DNA of 23,155 nt from an uncultured Chitinophagaceae bacterium (GTDB lineage Bacteria > Bacteroidota > Bacteroidia > Chitinophagales > Chitinophagaceae): positions 1 to 23,155 of the forward strand of contig CAKSVK010000040.1 in NCBI GenBank assembly GCA_934502905.1. The letters run 5' to 3'. The stretch's first letter is position 1. The number at the start of each line of letters is the position of its first letter. The notes under the pieces were generated by a model. The model was not told where the DNA came from. It ran no database searches and saw nothing but the letters and a program-made list of their open reading frames with translations. Shown piece by piece: positions 16,227 to 23,155 of this stretch. A program made the translations under genes and the position numbers.

Positions 16227-16282
16227 GTTGCGTGAAGATACGCAAACGGGCGGCCCTTGCCTCTACACTTGTCCTCACGCGC
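16227..16282 (-). repeat. Two-hairpin palindromic repeat, copy 2 (inverted, degenerate)
   Basis: On the minus strand, GTTTGCGTATCTTCACGCAAC (16247-16227; written GTTTGCGTA then TCTTCACGCAAC) matches the second hairpin of the copy at 6336-6394. GTCCTCACGCGC at 16271-16282 matches 11 of 12 bases of GTCCCCACGCGC at 6344-6355. The order of the two hairpins is reversed, as expected for an inverted copy, and the spacing is similar (20 versus 17 bp). Confidence 0.55.
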
Positions 16283-16438
16283 AGCGCAAATGCAGACGGG
16301 ACCGATCAGTGGTGTCTGCCTGTAATGATGCATGCCGGGTGTGGGGGACGGGTGTCACCACCGCCTGCAAAAATTTGAAATGTGCACGAGCGTGATGCGT
16401 ATGAATTTTAAGTACATTTATACACCATCGGTTATGTT

Positions 16439-17035
16439 ATGAAAAACTGTGTCCTGTTTTTAATCTTGTTAACGTTTTCTGTTTTAATGGCCTGTAAGAA
16501 CAGGTCAGATGGCTTACCCAAAGCTTTGGAAAATAAAAAATCCACGATCGAAATTGTCAGCAAAAGAGGGTATGACGATCTCATTGAAAGCCTCTACTCC
16601 GAGGTGTCAGGAAAAGATGAGGATTTAAAGAAGCTGGAAAGGGAGATCAGGGAGCTGGAAGAGGGAAGACCGGATTCCGTTGCTGCCTACAATCATTTCA
16701 ACGGAAGAAATCGTGCGTATTATAATTCTGCAGGTAACCATATCAGTAGTATCAGTGATAGCCTGCTGGCAGGCAGGTTGAAGGCGATCATTCATGCGCA
16801 TATCAGGCACTATGACAGCTCCATGCACAGACATCGTTTGTTGGCGGATACCATCGAAATGAAAAACCTGAAGATATCCGACCTGCATAAGGTCGTCAAG
16901 CTGTTTAAAACACTTCCTTTGATTGAGGAGTACCAGCAAAATAATGTTCCGGATACGGTGTCGATGGAAGGGCTGATACAAAGGCAAAATGAAGTGATCA
17001 GGTTTGTTGACAGCATTTTGCAAGGCAGGAACTGA
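16439..17035 (+). CDS. Unknown lipoprotein with a helical, coiled-coil-prone domain
   Basis: I do not recognise this 198-residue protein. Its signal peptide ends in LMAC, making Cys19 the likely lipidated residue, and KNRSDG follows, so it is probably anchored in the outer membrane. The segment around 46-80 (YDDLIESLYSEVSGK followed by DEDLKKLEREIRELEEG) is highly charged with Leu/Ile at heptad-like spacing and may be a short coiled coil. The rest is predicted largely helical, with a His-rich stretch HAHIRHYDSSMHRHR near 121-135. No enzyme motif is visible. It reads in the same direction as the oxidoreductase gene 112 bp downstream, but the gap is long enough for a separate promoter. The start at 16439 is fixed by the signal peptide. 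Confidence 0.8.
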   Translation: MKNCVLFLILLTFSVLMACKNRSDGLPKALENKKSTIEIVSKRGYDDLIESLYSEVSGKDEDLKKLEREIRELEEGRPDSVAAYNHFNGRNRAYYNSAGNHISSISDSLLAGRLKAIIHAHIRHYDSSMHRHRLLADTIEMKNLKISDLHKVVKLFKTLPLIEEYQQNNVPDTVSMEGLIQRQNEVIRFVDSILQGRN

Positions 17036-17147
17036 TTGCTCATTCATCTTTGATCAAAAAACTTCTGCTCCACCATAAATCCCTGTCACCGGGCAATCAG
17101 AAAATTTATACTACATTTAAAAATTCGTAAGAACCGTAATACATCAT

Positions 17148-18152
17148 ATGGACAGAAGAAAATTCATACAGGCTTCCTCGCTGCTTGGGCTGGGCGTGGG
17201 ATTGGGTGCTGATAGCCTTGCTTTCTCCGGGAGCACTCCGGCAGGCAGGCGTGTCGGCATGATCGGGCTGGATACATCTCATTCTATAGAGTTCGTAAAA
17301 GCATTAAATGCCAAAGACGCGGGTAATGCCTTTGATGGCTATACTATCACGATAGCATATCCGTATGGAAGCCGTGATATAGAAAGCAGCTATTCCCGTA
17401 TTGAAGGATATACCAAAACTGTCAGGGAATTCGGTGTAAAAATAGCGGCATCCATAGATGAGGTGATTGCAGGCAGTGATGTGATCATGCTGGAGACCAA
17501 TGACGGAAAGCTGCACCTGGAGCAGGCGCTGCCGGTTTTTAAATCAGGTAAACGGATATTTATTGATAAGCCTGTTGCTGCCCGTTATCAGGATGTAGTG
17601 AAAATATTTAAAGCCTCGCAACAATATAAAACGCCTTTTTTTTCTGCTTCTTCCCTTCGTTATGTTGAAAACCTCGCAGCTATCCGTAATGGCAGCCTGG
17701 TAGGAAAAGTGCTGGGTGCGGAAACATATTCACCCGCAGTGCTCGAGCCTTCTCATACCGACCTCTACTGGTATGGCATCCATGGCGTGGAGATGCTTTT
17801 TACAGCCATGGGTATGGGATGTGCCACTGTCAGCCGTATTCATGTGCCTGATACGGATGTTGCCGTTGGTGCCTGGAAAGATGGAAGACTCGGCACTTTC
17901 CGGGGAACGAGAACCGGCAGGCACAAATATGGTGGAATAACATTTGGGGAAAACGGGAATATCCATATCAGCGAATATTCAGGTTACAAACCTATGCTCC
18001 TTGAGATCATTAAATTTTTCAATACCGGTATCGTTCCGGTTGACCCGGGCGAAACGCTGGAGATCTATGCTTTTATGGAAGCTGCTGATGAGAGCAAGAA
18101 ACAGGGAGGCAGACCGGTTGCGCTGCAACCTTACCTGGATATGATAAAATAG
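17148..18152 (+). CDS. Tat-exported Gfo/Idh/MocA-family oxidoreductase
   Basis: This 334-residue protein belongs to the NAD(P)-dependent sugar oxidoreductase family that acts on glycosides, inositols and amino sugars. The N-terminus MDRRKFIQASSLLGLG is a twin-arginine signal, so the protein should be exported folded, probably with its cofactor. The Rossmann start RVGMIGLDTSHS (35-46) lacks the canonical GxGxxG; this variant appears to mark a subfamily. IFIDKPVA (137-144) is the family's EKP-like motif with Asp in place of Glu and the usual cofactor/substrate lysine (Lys141). LYWYGIHGVEMLF supplies the conserved His of the C-terminal alpha/beta domain. Substrate and direction are unknown. A TACATTTA sequence at 17112-17119 is a weak -7 candidate. 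A similarly Tat-exported isomerase-like protein is encoded about 0.9 kb downstream, which could share a periplasmic sugar route. Confidence 0.88.
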   Translation: MDRRKFIQASSLLGLGVGLGADSLAFSGSTPAGRRVGMIGLDTSHSIEFVKALNAKDAGNAFDGYTITIAYPYGSRDIESSYSRIEGYTKTVREFGVKIAASIDEVIAGSDVIMLETNDGKLHLEQALPVFKSGKRIFIDKPVAARYQDVVKIFKASQQYKTPFFSASSLRYVENLAAIRNGSLVGKVLGAETYSPAVLEPSHTDLYWYGIHGVEMLFTAMGMGCATVSRIHVPDTDVAVGAWKDGRLGTFRGTRTGRHKYGGITFGENGNIHISEYSGYKPMLLEIIKFFNTGIVPVDPGETLEIYAFMEAADESKKQGGRPVALQPYLDMIK

Positions 18153-18617
18153 TTGCAGGGCGGCATGTATTTGAATGGCATTATACTTACCCTGCATTAC
18201 AGGTGTAGCGCAAACAGATAAGTTAAATTTTGTGCGCTTAATTCCCCATATTTCCCTGTTTCATGTAAAAGGGTATGATCTTCTGCACAGATCACTCATA
18301 AATATCCCAAAGCCTGCCAGTTCCTTATAGAGGCAGGTATTTGTCTGGTAATACTGGTAATAACTGTTAATGATCCTGTACAACCCCGGCATGTAAAAGC
18401 CACTAGTGTCATGTCAAACATGAATTTTCAATTTGAGATCTCCCGCAGATTCCGCTGAATTCCGCAGATAATCAAAGTCTTCTGCGCTTATTTGCGAAAT
18501 CAGCGGGAAATATTAGCTGTCGTTTTATCGCTGACATGACACTAGCATGACAGCAGATCGTTTTCCGGAATAGAATTTGATTTGGCATAGTTATTCTGAA
18601 TCTTAAAAACATGGATT
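18153..18617. other. Non-coding gap with a MITE-like element
   Basis: This 465-bp gap between the oxidoreductase and DUF6496 genes is empty of recognisable genes. A long-looped inverted repeat TGCAGGG/CCCTGCA lies just after the oxidoreductase stop (about 18154-18200) and may help end transcription. The right half is occupied by the 143-bp inverted-repeat element at 18403-18545. Confidence 0.5.
18403..18545. mobile_element. MITE-like element with 14-bp perfect terminal inverted repeats
   Basis: CTAGTGTCATGTCA (18403-18416) and TGACATGACACTAG (18532-18545) are exact inverted repeats bounding 143 bp. Because CTAG is itself palindromic, the outer 4 bp could instead be a target duplication around 10-bp ends TGTCATGTCA. 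The interior is an imperfect inverted repeat: TCCCGCAGATTCCGC near 18441 faces GCGAAATCAGCGGGAAATA near 18494-18512. There is no reading frame for a transposase, so any movement would need one supplied in trans. Confidence 0.6.
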
Positions 18618-18815
18618 ATGGCAAAGTATTCTAAAAAAGCCGAAGAAAAGATTGAAGATGTAATGAAGGAATTTAAGAAGGGGAAACTAAAATCCAGCTC
18701 CGGTAAAAAGGTGACGGACCGTAAGCAGGCAGTTGCTATTGGTATTTCGGAAGCAAGGGAAGAAGGCTTAAAGGTCCCCCAAAAAAAGAAAGCGAAAAAG
18801 ACAGGTGGAAAATAA
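18618..18815 (+). CDS. DUF6496-type small basic protein
   Basis: This 65-residue, very Lys-rich protein matches the DUF6496 family, short proteins common in Bacteroidota and some Proteobacteria with no assigned function. The family core is visible: MKEFKKGKLKSSSGKKVTD followed by RKQAVAIGISEARE, that is, a short helix, a KLKSSSGKKV turn and the conserved RKQAVAIGxSEAR helix. The tail KKKAKKTGGK is a basic extension reminiscent of nucleic-acid-binding proteins; DNA or RNA binding is an inference only. The ATG at 18618 is preceded by another ATG at 18611 in a different frame. The gene stands alone between a MITE-like element and a 272-bp gap. A longer frame on the opposite strand is a shadow. 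Confidence 0.85.
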   Translation: MAKYSKKAEEKIEDVMKEFKKGKLKSSSGKKVTDRKQAVAIGISEAREEGLKVPQKKKAKKTGGK

Positions 18816-19030
18816 TTGTCAGCTTTGGTTGCCGGTGCGATTCGCTTCGGAGATAATGTGATAGTAATAATGGCGCTTGTTTCCACCTGCGGTTTGTCAC
18901 GTTGATCGCGCAAGGCGGGAGAAGTGTCTGTCGCGCTCAGGCAGGTGGGCGGATGATATGCATCGGGCAACAACGGATCACGGATCGTGGCAGAAAAGGC
19001 AGGGAAACATATATTGCGTTGTTGCAATTC

Positions 19031-19064
19031 TTTTGCGCAAACTTTCAAAAATAGCGTAATATTG
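19031..19064 (+). promoter_or_regulatory. Putative promoter of the sugar isomerase-like gene
   Basis: TTTTG (19031-19035) and TAATATTG (19057-19064) are separated by 21 bp, matching the Bacteroidota layout TTTG-N19-21-TAnnTTTG with one mismatch in the -7 box. The leader would be about 17 nt before the ATG at 19088. Confidence 0.4.
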
Positions 19065-19087
19065 TTCCCTTACAAAAACCTATTTAT

Positions 19088-20017
19088 ATGCATTCAAGTC
19101 GTCGTATTTTTCTCAGGCAAATGGGTACGTTGCTGGCCGGTTCCGGCGTGGTTGCTTCCTTACCGGTTGACTCATTCGCTACGGATAAAAAACCTTTTTT
19201 TGAGATCTCACTGGCACAATGGTCGCTTCATAAAGCGCTTTTCAGTAAGAAGATTGACAACCTGGATTTTCCTGCTATTACGAAAAAGGAATTCGGAATA
19301 AATGTTGTAGAATATGTTAACCAGTTCTTTAAAGACAAGGCAAATGATACCGGTTACCTGAATGAATTGATGAAACGGGTGAATGATAACGGCGTAAAAA
19401 ATCACCTGATCATGGTAGACGGAGAGGGAGGACTTGCAGAAACAGACGAAGCAAAACGTATTCAAAGCGTAGAGAACCATTATAAGTGGGTAGACGCGGC
19501 AAAATACCTGGGATGCACTACCATCAGGGTGAACAGCTTCGGAACGGGCAGTGCGGAAGATGTACAGCAGGCTGCCATTGACGGGTTAGGCCGCCTTGGA
19601 GAATATGGGGAAAAAGTGGGGATCAATATTATTGTGGAAAATCATGGCGGTTACTCATCCAATGGAAAATGGCTGGCGGAAGTAATGAAAAAAGTAAATA
19701 AAAGTAATGTAGGCACCTTGCCGGATTTTGGTAATTTCTGTATTAAGCGTGAAAATGGAAAATGTGTGGAAGAATACGACCGTTATGTAGGCGTTGCAGA
19801 GCTGATGCCCTATGCCAAAGGCGCCAGCGCCAAAACGTATGATTTTGACAGCAAAGGAAACTGTGTTGAAACCGATTATAAAAAAGTAATGGCGATCATT
19901 AAAAAGAACGGATTCAAAGGGTATATTGGTATCGAGTACGAAGGAAGCAGCCTGGATGAATACGAAGGAATAAAAAAGACCAGGACCCTGCTGGAGAGAA
20001 TGGGAGGGACAGTATGA
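19088..20017 (+). CDS. Tat-exported sugar phosphate isomerase/epimerase-like TIM-barrel protein
   Basis: This 309-residue protein has the xylose-isomerase-like TIM-barrel fold (AP endonuclease family 2 group) used by sugar isomerases, epimerases and related enzymes. [20 protein letters not shown] is a twin-arginine signal, with cleavage likely near residue 31, placing the protein in the periplasm. Candidate metal ligands are Glu184 in IIVENHGG, Asp213 in LPDFGNF and Glu283 in IGIEYEG; the histidine often found as a fourth ligand is not evident at its usual place. [11 protein letters not shown] (about 244-254) is a common segment of this exported subgroup. The substrate is unknown; proteins of this kind are often encoded near Gfo/Idh/MocA oxidoreductases, as here. 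A promoter candidate sits just upstream and a strong terminator directly downstream, so this looks like a single-gene unit. Confidence 0.86.
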   Translation: MHSSRRIFLRQMGTLLAGSGVVASLPVDSFATDKKPFFEISLAQWSLHKALFSKKIDNLDFPAITKKEFGINVVEYVNQFFKDKANDTGYLNELMKRVNDNGVKNHLIMVDGEGGLAETDEAKRIQSVENHYKWVDAAKYLGCTTIRVNSFGTGSAEDVQQAAIDGLGRLGEYGEKVGINIIVENHGGYSSNGKWLAEVMKKVNKSNVGTLPDFGNFCIKRENGKCVEEYDRYVGVAELMPYAKGASAKTYDFDSKGNCVETDYKKVMAIIKKNGFKGYIGIEYEGSSLDEYEGIKKTRTLLERMGGTV

Positions 20018-20035
20018 TACTTAACCATAACTTAT

Positions 20036-20065
20036 ATGCGGAGCCGGTTGGCTCCGCATTTTTTT
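20036..20065 (+). terminator. Strong intrinsic terminator
   Basis: ATGCGGAGCC (20036-20045) and GGCTCCGCAT (20050-20059) form a perfect 10-bp GC-rich stem with a GGTT loop, followed by a run of T to 20065. It begins 19 bp after the isomerase-like gene's stop codon. Confidence 0.92.
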
Positions 20066-20137
20066 GCCAGAAAACTTTATGAACCCTTAAAAATCAGGTT
20101 TTCGATTTAAATTCACATATCAATAAATACTTTCTGC

Positions 20138-21307
20138 ATGCAAACACTTCCTCTTACCGTAAAACGATCCATTGAACTGTTAGGTCTCTGTCTTATACTG
20201 GTTCTATTTTACGTGGGAAATGAGATTATAATGCCGCTGTTAATGGCATTTTTCCTGAGTTTGCTGTTGCTTCCCCTATTCCGTTTTTTCCGGAAAATAA
20301 AAGTACCGGAATTGATCGCTATTGTTTTGGCAATACTTGCGGCGGTGATTGCCGTCGCCGGAGTGCTTACTTTTTTTTCCTACCAGATTGCAGCCCTGGT
20401 AAAAGATTTTCCGCAGCTTCAGAAAAACCTGAATGATCACTGGCATACCTTAAGCTATTGGATCACCAGCACCTTCGAGATATCACTGGACGATCAGATC
20501 AACATGCTGCGCGACCAGGGCAACAAGCTGCTGGACAATGCCGGCACCTATCTCAGCGGTGCAGCCGTTTCTTTGACCGGTGTGTTTGTTTTCATGGGCT
20601 TATTACCCATCTATATTTTCCTGATCCTTTTTTACAAGAACCTTTTGCTGCGGTTTGTCTTCCTTTGGTTCAAACAGGAGGATCATCCGCAGGTAGAATC
20701 TGCATTGAGGGAGACAGAGGTTATTGTGAAGAGTTATCTTGTGGGACTGTTGATACAGATCACCTATATGACCATCCTGCTCGGCGTGACCCTGTTGCTG
20801 TTCGGTATCAAGCATGCATTGCTGATCGCCATTATTTTTGCATTTTTAAACCTGATCCCTTATGTAGGCGCCCTGATAGGTAACCTGGTTGGCGTATTGC
20901 TGACGCTGACCTCCTCCAGCGATCTGTGGCAGGTGGTCGTTGTGCTGTGCGTTATCACTGCTGTTCAGTTCCTGGACAATAATATACTGATGCCCAAGAT
21001 CGTAGGATCAAAGGTCAAGATCAATGCCCTGGTCAGCATTATCGGTGTAGTGATAGGCGGTACGCTGGCAGGTGTATCCGGAATGTTCCTTTCGTTGCCG
21101 ATCATGGCAATCCTTAAAGTAATATTTGATCATACCACCGAATTCAGGCACTGGGGATTCCTGCTGGGAGATGACCGCCCCGGACTGAGTCCTATGACCA
21201 ACCCGATAGTACGCCTCCGGAACAAACACGTAAGAGTAAAGGAAGAAGAGGAACCGAAGGACACTGAAGCTTTACCACCGGGGGATAAAGATGAAAGCCG
21301 GCAATGA
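20138..21307 (+). CDS. AI-2E family (PerM/YhhT-like) membrane transporter
   Basis: This 389-residue inner-membrane protein belongs to the AI-2 exporter/PerM superfamily, whose members are linked to autoinducer-2 export, ion/proton antiport or unknown transport. The N-terminal region has three hydrophobic segments (about 10-32, 33-50 and 58-85). A soluble ~65-residue portion follows (KDFPQLQKNLNDHWHTLSYW onward), with another helix near 140-168. The C-terminal block has the typical cluster of helices, with LIAIIFAFLNLIPYVGALIGNLVG (about 229-252; NLIPYVG is the family signature) and QFLDNNILMPKIVGSK (about 271-286) before the last helices. The cytoplasmic tail from about 345 is charged (VKEEEEPKDTEALPPGDKDE). 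No luxS or receptor gene is nearby, so quorum sensing should not be assumed. It is convergent with the glucanase genes, 42 bp apart. Confidence 0.9.
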   Translation: MQTLPLTVKRSIELLGLCLILVLFYVGNEIIMPLLMAFFLSLLLLPLFRFFRKIKVPELIAIVLAILAAVIAVAGVLTFFSYQIAALVKDFPQLQKNLNDHWHTLSYWITSTFEISLDDQINMLRDQGNKLLDNAGTYLSGAAVSLTGVFVFMGLLPIYIFLILFYKNLLLRFVFLWFKQEDHPQVESALRETEVIVKSYLVGLLIQITYMTILLGVTLLLFGIKHALLIAIIFAFLNLIPYVGALIGNLVGVLLTLTSSSDLWQVVVVLCVITAVQFLDNNILMPKIVGSKVKINALVSIIGVVIGGTLAGVSGMFLSLPIMAILKVIFDHTTEFRHWGFLLGDDRPGLSPMTNPIVRLRNKHVRVKEEEEPKDTEALPPGDKDESRQ

Positions 21308-21338
21308 CCAGGAGGACCATATTCTTTTGCAGGGATGG

Positions 21339-21365
21339 AACCGGCAACGTTATTGATAGCCGGTT
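21339..21365. terminator. Inverted repeat between convergent genes
   Basis: AACCGGC (21339-21345) and GCCGGTT (21359-21365) form a 7-bp stem overlapping the end of the glucanase gene. It could act in either direction, but there is no T-tract. Confidence 0.25.
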
Positions 21366-22693
21366 TCAAAGCCCAGTTTTTGTAAGCCTTTTCGCACTTC
21401 GGGACAGCTCATAAACAGGTTCCATATCAACCCGCTGCGATAGTTTTCTATCATCACAATGATCGGTCCCTGATCTATGGCCAGGTGACTGGAAGCATAC
21501 CAGCTTTGTGTTTCATTAAATGCATCCACAAAGCCGTATTGGCTCCATATTTTATCACCCAGGTCGTAATAAAAATGTTGTAATGCCTGCATGGAATATT
21601 CGGGGGTATAAGGAAAAGCGGATAATGCTGCCGTAGGGGTGATGGTGCCCAGGTCTTCAGTGGGAGAATGGGCGGCATATCCTGTATAAGTATCACTGGC
21701 AGTCAGTCCCCAGCAGTTTTCTCCATATCCTTTGTAATTTTTAGGATTGTCTATGCAATAAGCCCTGTTGATCAGTGTATGGTTCCTGTTTTGTTCCCAG
21801 TAATCGGCATACCTGTCTTTCAATCTCCTGGGGTCCAGTCCGAGAAAGGAATAATGCGAAAAAAATAACGGTCCCCCGTAATCGAAGCCAAGCGGAAGGG
21901 TTATATCGTAAAACTTTTTTCCGTTCTTGAAAAAATTGCTTTGTGCCCACCCGTTGTGATAGACGGAAGCCGGCACAGGATATCGTTCGGCACTTGCCGC
22001 CAGCACATAGGTGATCAGGCATTCATTGAAGCCGCGCAAAGGGAAGTTCATTGCCCACCCGTTGTTCGGACTCCAATGCCAGTACAACACATCCTGTCCA
22101 CCCCTTGTAAACCAATCCCATTCAATATCATTCCACAGCGAGTTGATCCGGTTACGCAACTCCCTTTCGGCAGGATTATCTTTATTAAAGTATTGGCGTG
22201 CACATAATAATCCCTGGAACAAAAATGAATTCTCCACCAGGTCTGCTCCGTCATCCTTACGACTGAATGGGATGGTTTTACCGCTGGAACCGTGCAGCCA
22301 GTGCGGGAATACGCCATGGTAGGCGTCTGCTTTCAACAGGAATTTCACCATCTTTAATAAAAAATTAGTGGCGGTATCCCTCTCTATCCAGCCACGCTCT
22401 GCTGCCACGATCACAGACATGATACCAAAACCGCTGCCACCGGTGGTTACCACCTCATCTCCATAATTATAAGCAACGTTACTTCGCTCCCGGGCCAGGC
22501 CGCTGACGGGATGGGCAAAGTCCCAGAAATATCGAAAGGTCTGTTTTTGCACGAGATCCAGCAAAGCGCTGTCAGTAAGGTTTTTCGGGCGTGCTTTTGG
22601 ATCAAATCCCGCCACTGTTTTTTTCTTTTGTGCCTGTAATGAAACGGTACTCAGAGTGGTGATCAGAACAACTATTATTGCAGATATTTTCAT
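21350..22693 (-). CDS. GH144/glucoamylase-like (PF10091) secreted beta-glucanase
   Basis: This 447-residue protein belongs to the PF10091 'glycoamylase' family, which includes the GH144 endo-beta-1,2-glucanases first characterised in Chitinophaga. A Sec signal peptide (1-22, ending SLQAQ) directs export. The all-helical (alpha/alpha)6 barrel is recognisable from QTFRYFWDFAHPVSGLARERS (about 51-71; family opening, split as QTFRYFWDFAHP and VSGLARERS), GGSGFGIMSVIVAAERGW (85-102), GADLVENSFLFQGLL (149-163) and RGFNECLITYVLAAS (220-234). Glu154 and Glu224 lie 70 residues apart, close to the spacing of the two catalytically important glutamates I recall for the Chitinophaga enzyme. The C-terminal block PTAALSAFPYTPEYSMQAL and AIDQGPIIVMIENYRSGLIW is also conserved. 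A paralogue lies 27 bp upstream in the same operon. Beta-1,2-glucan is a likely but unproven substrate. Confidence 0.9.
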   Translation of the reverse strand: MKISAIIVVLITTLSTVSLQAQKKKTVAGFDPKARPKNLTDSALLDLVQKQTFRYFWDFAHPVSGLARERSNVAYNYGDEVVTTGGSGFGIMSVIVAAERGWIERDTATNFLLKMVKFLLKADAYHGVFPHWLHGSSGKTIPFSRKDDGADLVENSFLFQGLLCARQYFNKDNPAERELRNRINSLWNDIEWDWFTRGGQDVLYWHWSPNNGWAMNFPLRGFNECLITYVLAASAERYPVPASVYHNGWAQSNFFKNGKKFYDITLPLGFDYGGPLFFSHYSFLGLDPRRLKDRYADYWEQNRNHTLINRAYCIDNPKNYKGYGENCWGLTASDTYTGYAAHSPTEDLGTITPTAALSAFPYTPEYSMQALQHFYYDLGDKIWSQYGFVDAFNETQSWYASSHLAIDQGPIIVMIENYRSGLIWNLFMSCPEVRKGLQKLGFETGYQ

Positions 22694-22720
22694 GCTGGCT
22701 ATTTTACTTGTTGATTAATC

Positions 22721-23155
22721 TTACAGTCCCGGTCCATTAAACCCCAGGTTTTTCATGCCGCTTTTTATTTCGGGGCAGCTCATGAACAGATCCCATAACA
22801 ACCCGCTCCTGTAATTTTCTATCATAACGATCTGTGGTCCCTGGTCTATTGCCAGGAACGAACCAGAAAACCATAGGTCTGTTAGGGAAAAAGCATCAAT
22901 AAAGCCATAATCCTTCCAGAGCTTATCTCCCAACACATAGTAGAAAAACTTCAAAGCCGCCATACTTTTTTCAGGTGTATAGGGCAGGGAGGAAATGGCG
23001 GCTGTAGGAGCTATTACACCAACATCATTGTCAGGTGCGCTTGCAGTATAGCCACCGGGAATATCGCTTGCGGTCAGTCCCCAGCAGGAGTCGCTGTAAC
23101 CAAAACTTTTGGGATCGCTGATACAGTATGCATGGTTGATGAGGGTGTGGTTAGT
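22721..23155 (-). CDS. Second GH144/glucoamylase-like gene, C-terminal part (5' end outside window)
   Basis: The minus-strand frame is open from the right window edge and encodes the last 144 residues of a paralogue of the downstream gene. Starting at the edge it reads TNHTLINHAYCISDPKSFG, then CWGLTASD, PTAAISSLPYTPEKSMAAL and AIDQGPQIVMIENYRSGLLW. Each block has an obvious partner in the complete gene at 21350-22693. An internal ATG at 22963 is not the start, because family homology continues upstream of it. By comparison with its neighbour, about 300 residues, including the presumed catalytic glutamates and signal peptide, lie outside the window. The 27-bp gap to the next gene indicates co-transcription. 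Substrate may be the same glucan or a different chain length; this cannot be told here. Confidence 0.9.
   Translation of the reverse strand, partial: TNHTLINHAYCISDPKSFGYSDSCWGLTASDIPGGYTASAPDNDVGVIAPTAAISSLPYTPEKSMAALKFFYYVLGDKLWKDYGFIDAFSLTDLWFSGSFLAIDQGPQIVMIENYRSGLLWDLFMSCPEIKSGMKNLGFNGPGL

Larger units (their letters stand above)
16081..16438. other. Non-coding gap between fusion gene and lipoprotein gene
   Basis: This 358-bp gap holds the long hairpin at 16103-16157 and the inverted copy of the two-hairpin repeat at 16227-16282. A TACATTTA sequence, close to the Bacteroidota -7 box, lies about 20 bp before the lipoprotein start. A 73-codon minus-strand frame crosses it but has no recognisable features. 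Confidence 0.5.

Noticed and set aside
18542..19048. Minus-strand open frame of 168 codons
   Set aside because: It covers the DUF6496 gene in antisense and the end of the MITE-like element. The product shows no motif, and the plus-strand mini-gene is recognised.
20138..21307. Quorum-sensing role for the AI-2E family protein
   Set aside because: The family name is historical; no luxS or receptor gene is nearby, and many members have other transport roles.

Overview
The window looks like a chromosomal piece of a Bacteroidota bacterium, most likely of the Chitinophagaceae (Chitinophaga-like). The evidence is a SusC/SusD pair with a third DUF3823 lipoprotein gene, a DUF5117-type zinc metalloprotease, a DUF6496 mini-protein, Tat-exported sugar oxidoreductase and isomerase genes, PF10091/GH144-type glucanases, short lipobox signal peptides and TAnnTTTG-like promoter boxes without clear Shine-Dalgarno sequences. 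No tRNA, rRNA, CRISPR array, phage or transposase gene was seen.

Layout. 1-871 (+) is the C-terminal part of an RND efflux permease, cut by the window edge, followed by a lipoprotein cyclophilin (963-1661, +). A large exported zinc metalloprotease runs convergently (1892-4435, -). After about 600 bp of non-coding, repeat-bearing DNA comes a D-galactonate dehydratase, dgoD (5041-6189, +). A second repeat-rich gap separates it from a polysaccharide-utilisation block on the minus strand, read right to left: a CE15-type glucuronoyl esterase (13051-14310), a 527-bp gap with palindromes, then susC-like (9314-12523), susD-like (7412-9301) and DUF3823 (6731-7396), ending in a clear terminator (6681-6711). 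Divergent from the esterase is an unusual fused protein (14488-16080, +) with an adenylyltransferase-like N-terminus and a SAM methyltransferase C-terminus. Next on the plus strand are an unknown lipoprotein (16439-17035), a Tat-exported Gfo/Idh/MocA oxidoreductase (17148-18152), a DUF6496 mini-protein (18618-18815), a Tat-exported sugar isomerase-like protein (19088-20017) with a strong terminator, and an AI-2E family permease (20138-21307). The right end holds two tandem GH144/glucoamylase-like genes on the minus strand, the second cut by the window edge.

How it fits together (inference). The esterase, SusCD-DUF3823 transporter, galactonate dehydratase, oxidoreductase, isomerase and glucanases all point to plant- or microbe-derived glycan use, with uronate/aldonate handling likely. 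They do not form one operon, and no SusR, ECF sigma/anti-sigma or hybrid two-component regulator is present in the window.

The intergenic spaces are unusually structured: a 143-bp MITE-like element with perfect 14-bp terminal inverted repeats, a two-hairpin repeat present in two inverted copies 10 kb apart, a dispersed CCCGCAGAT / CAGCGGGAAA repeat with three partial copies, and a cluster of iterated GGCAAGCAATC motifs next to a terminator. The most unusual gene is the fusion protein at 14488-16080.
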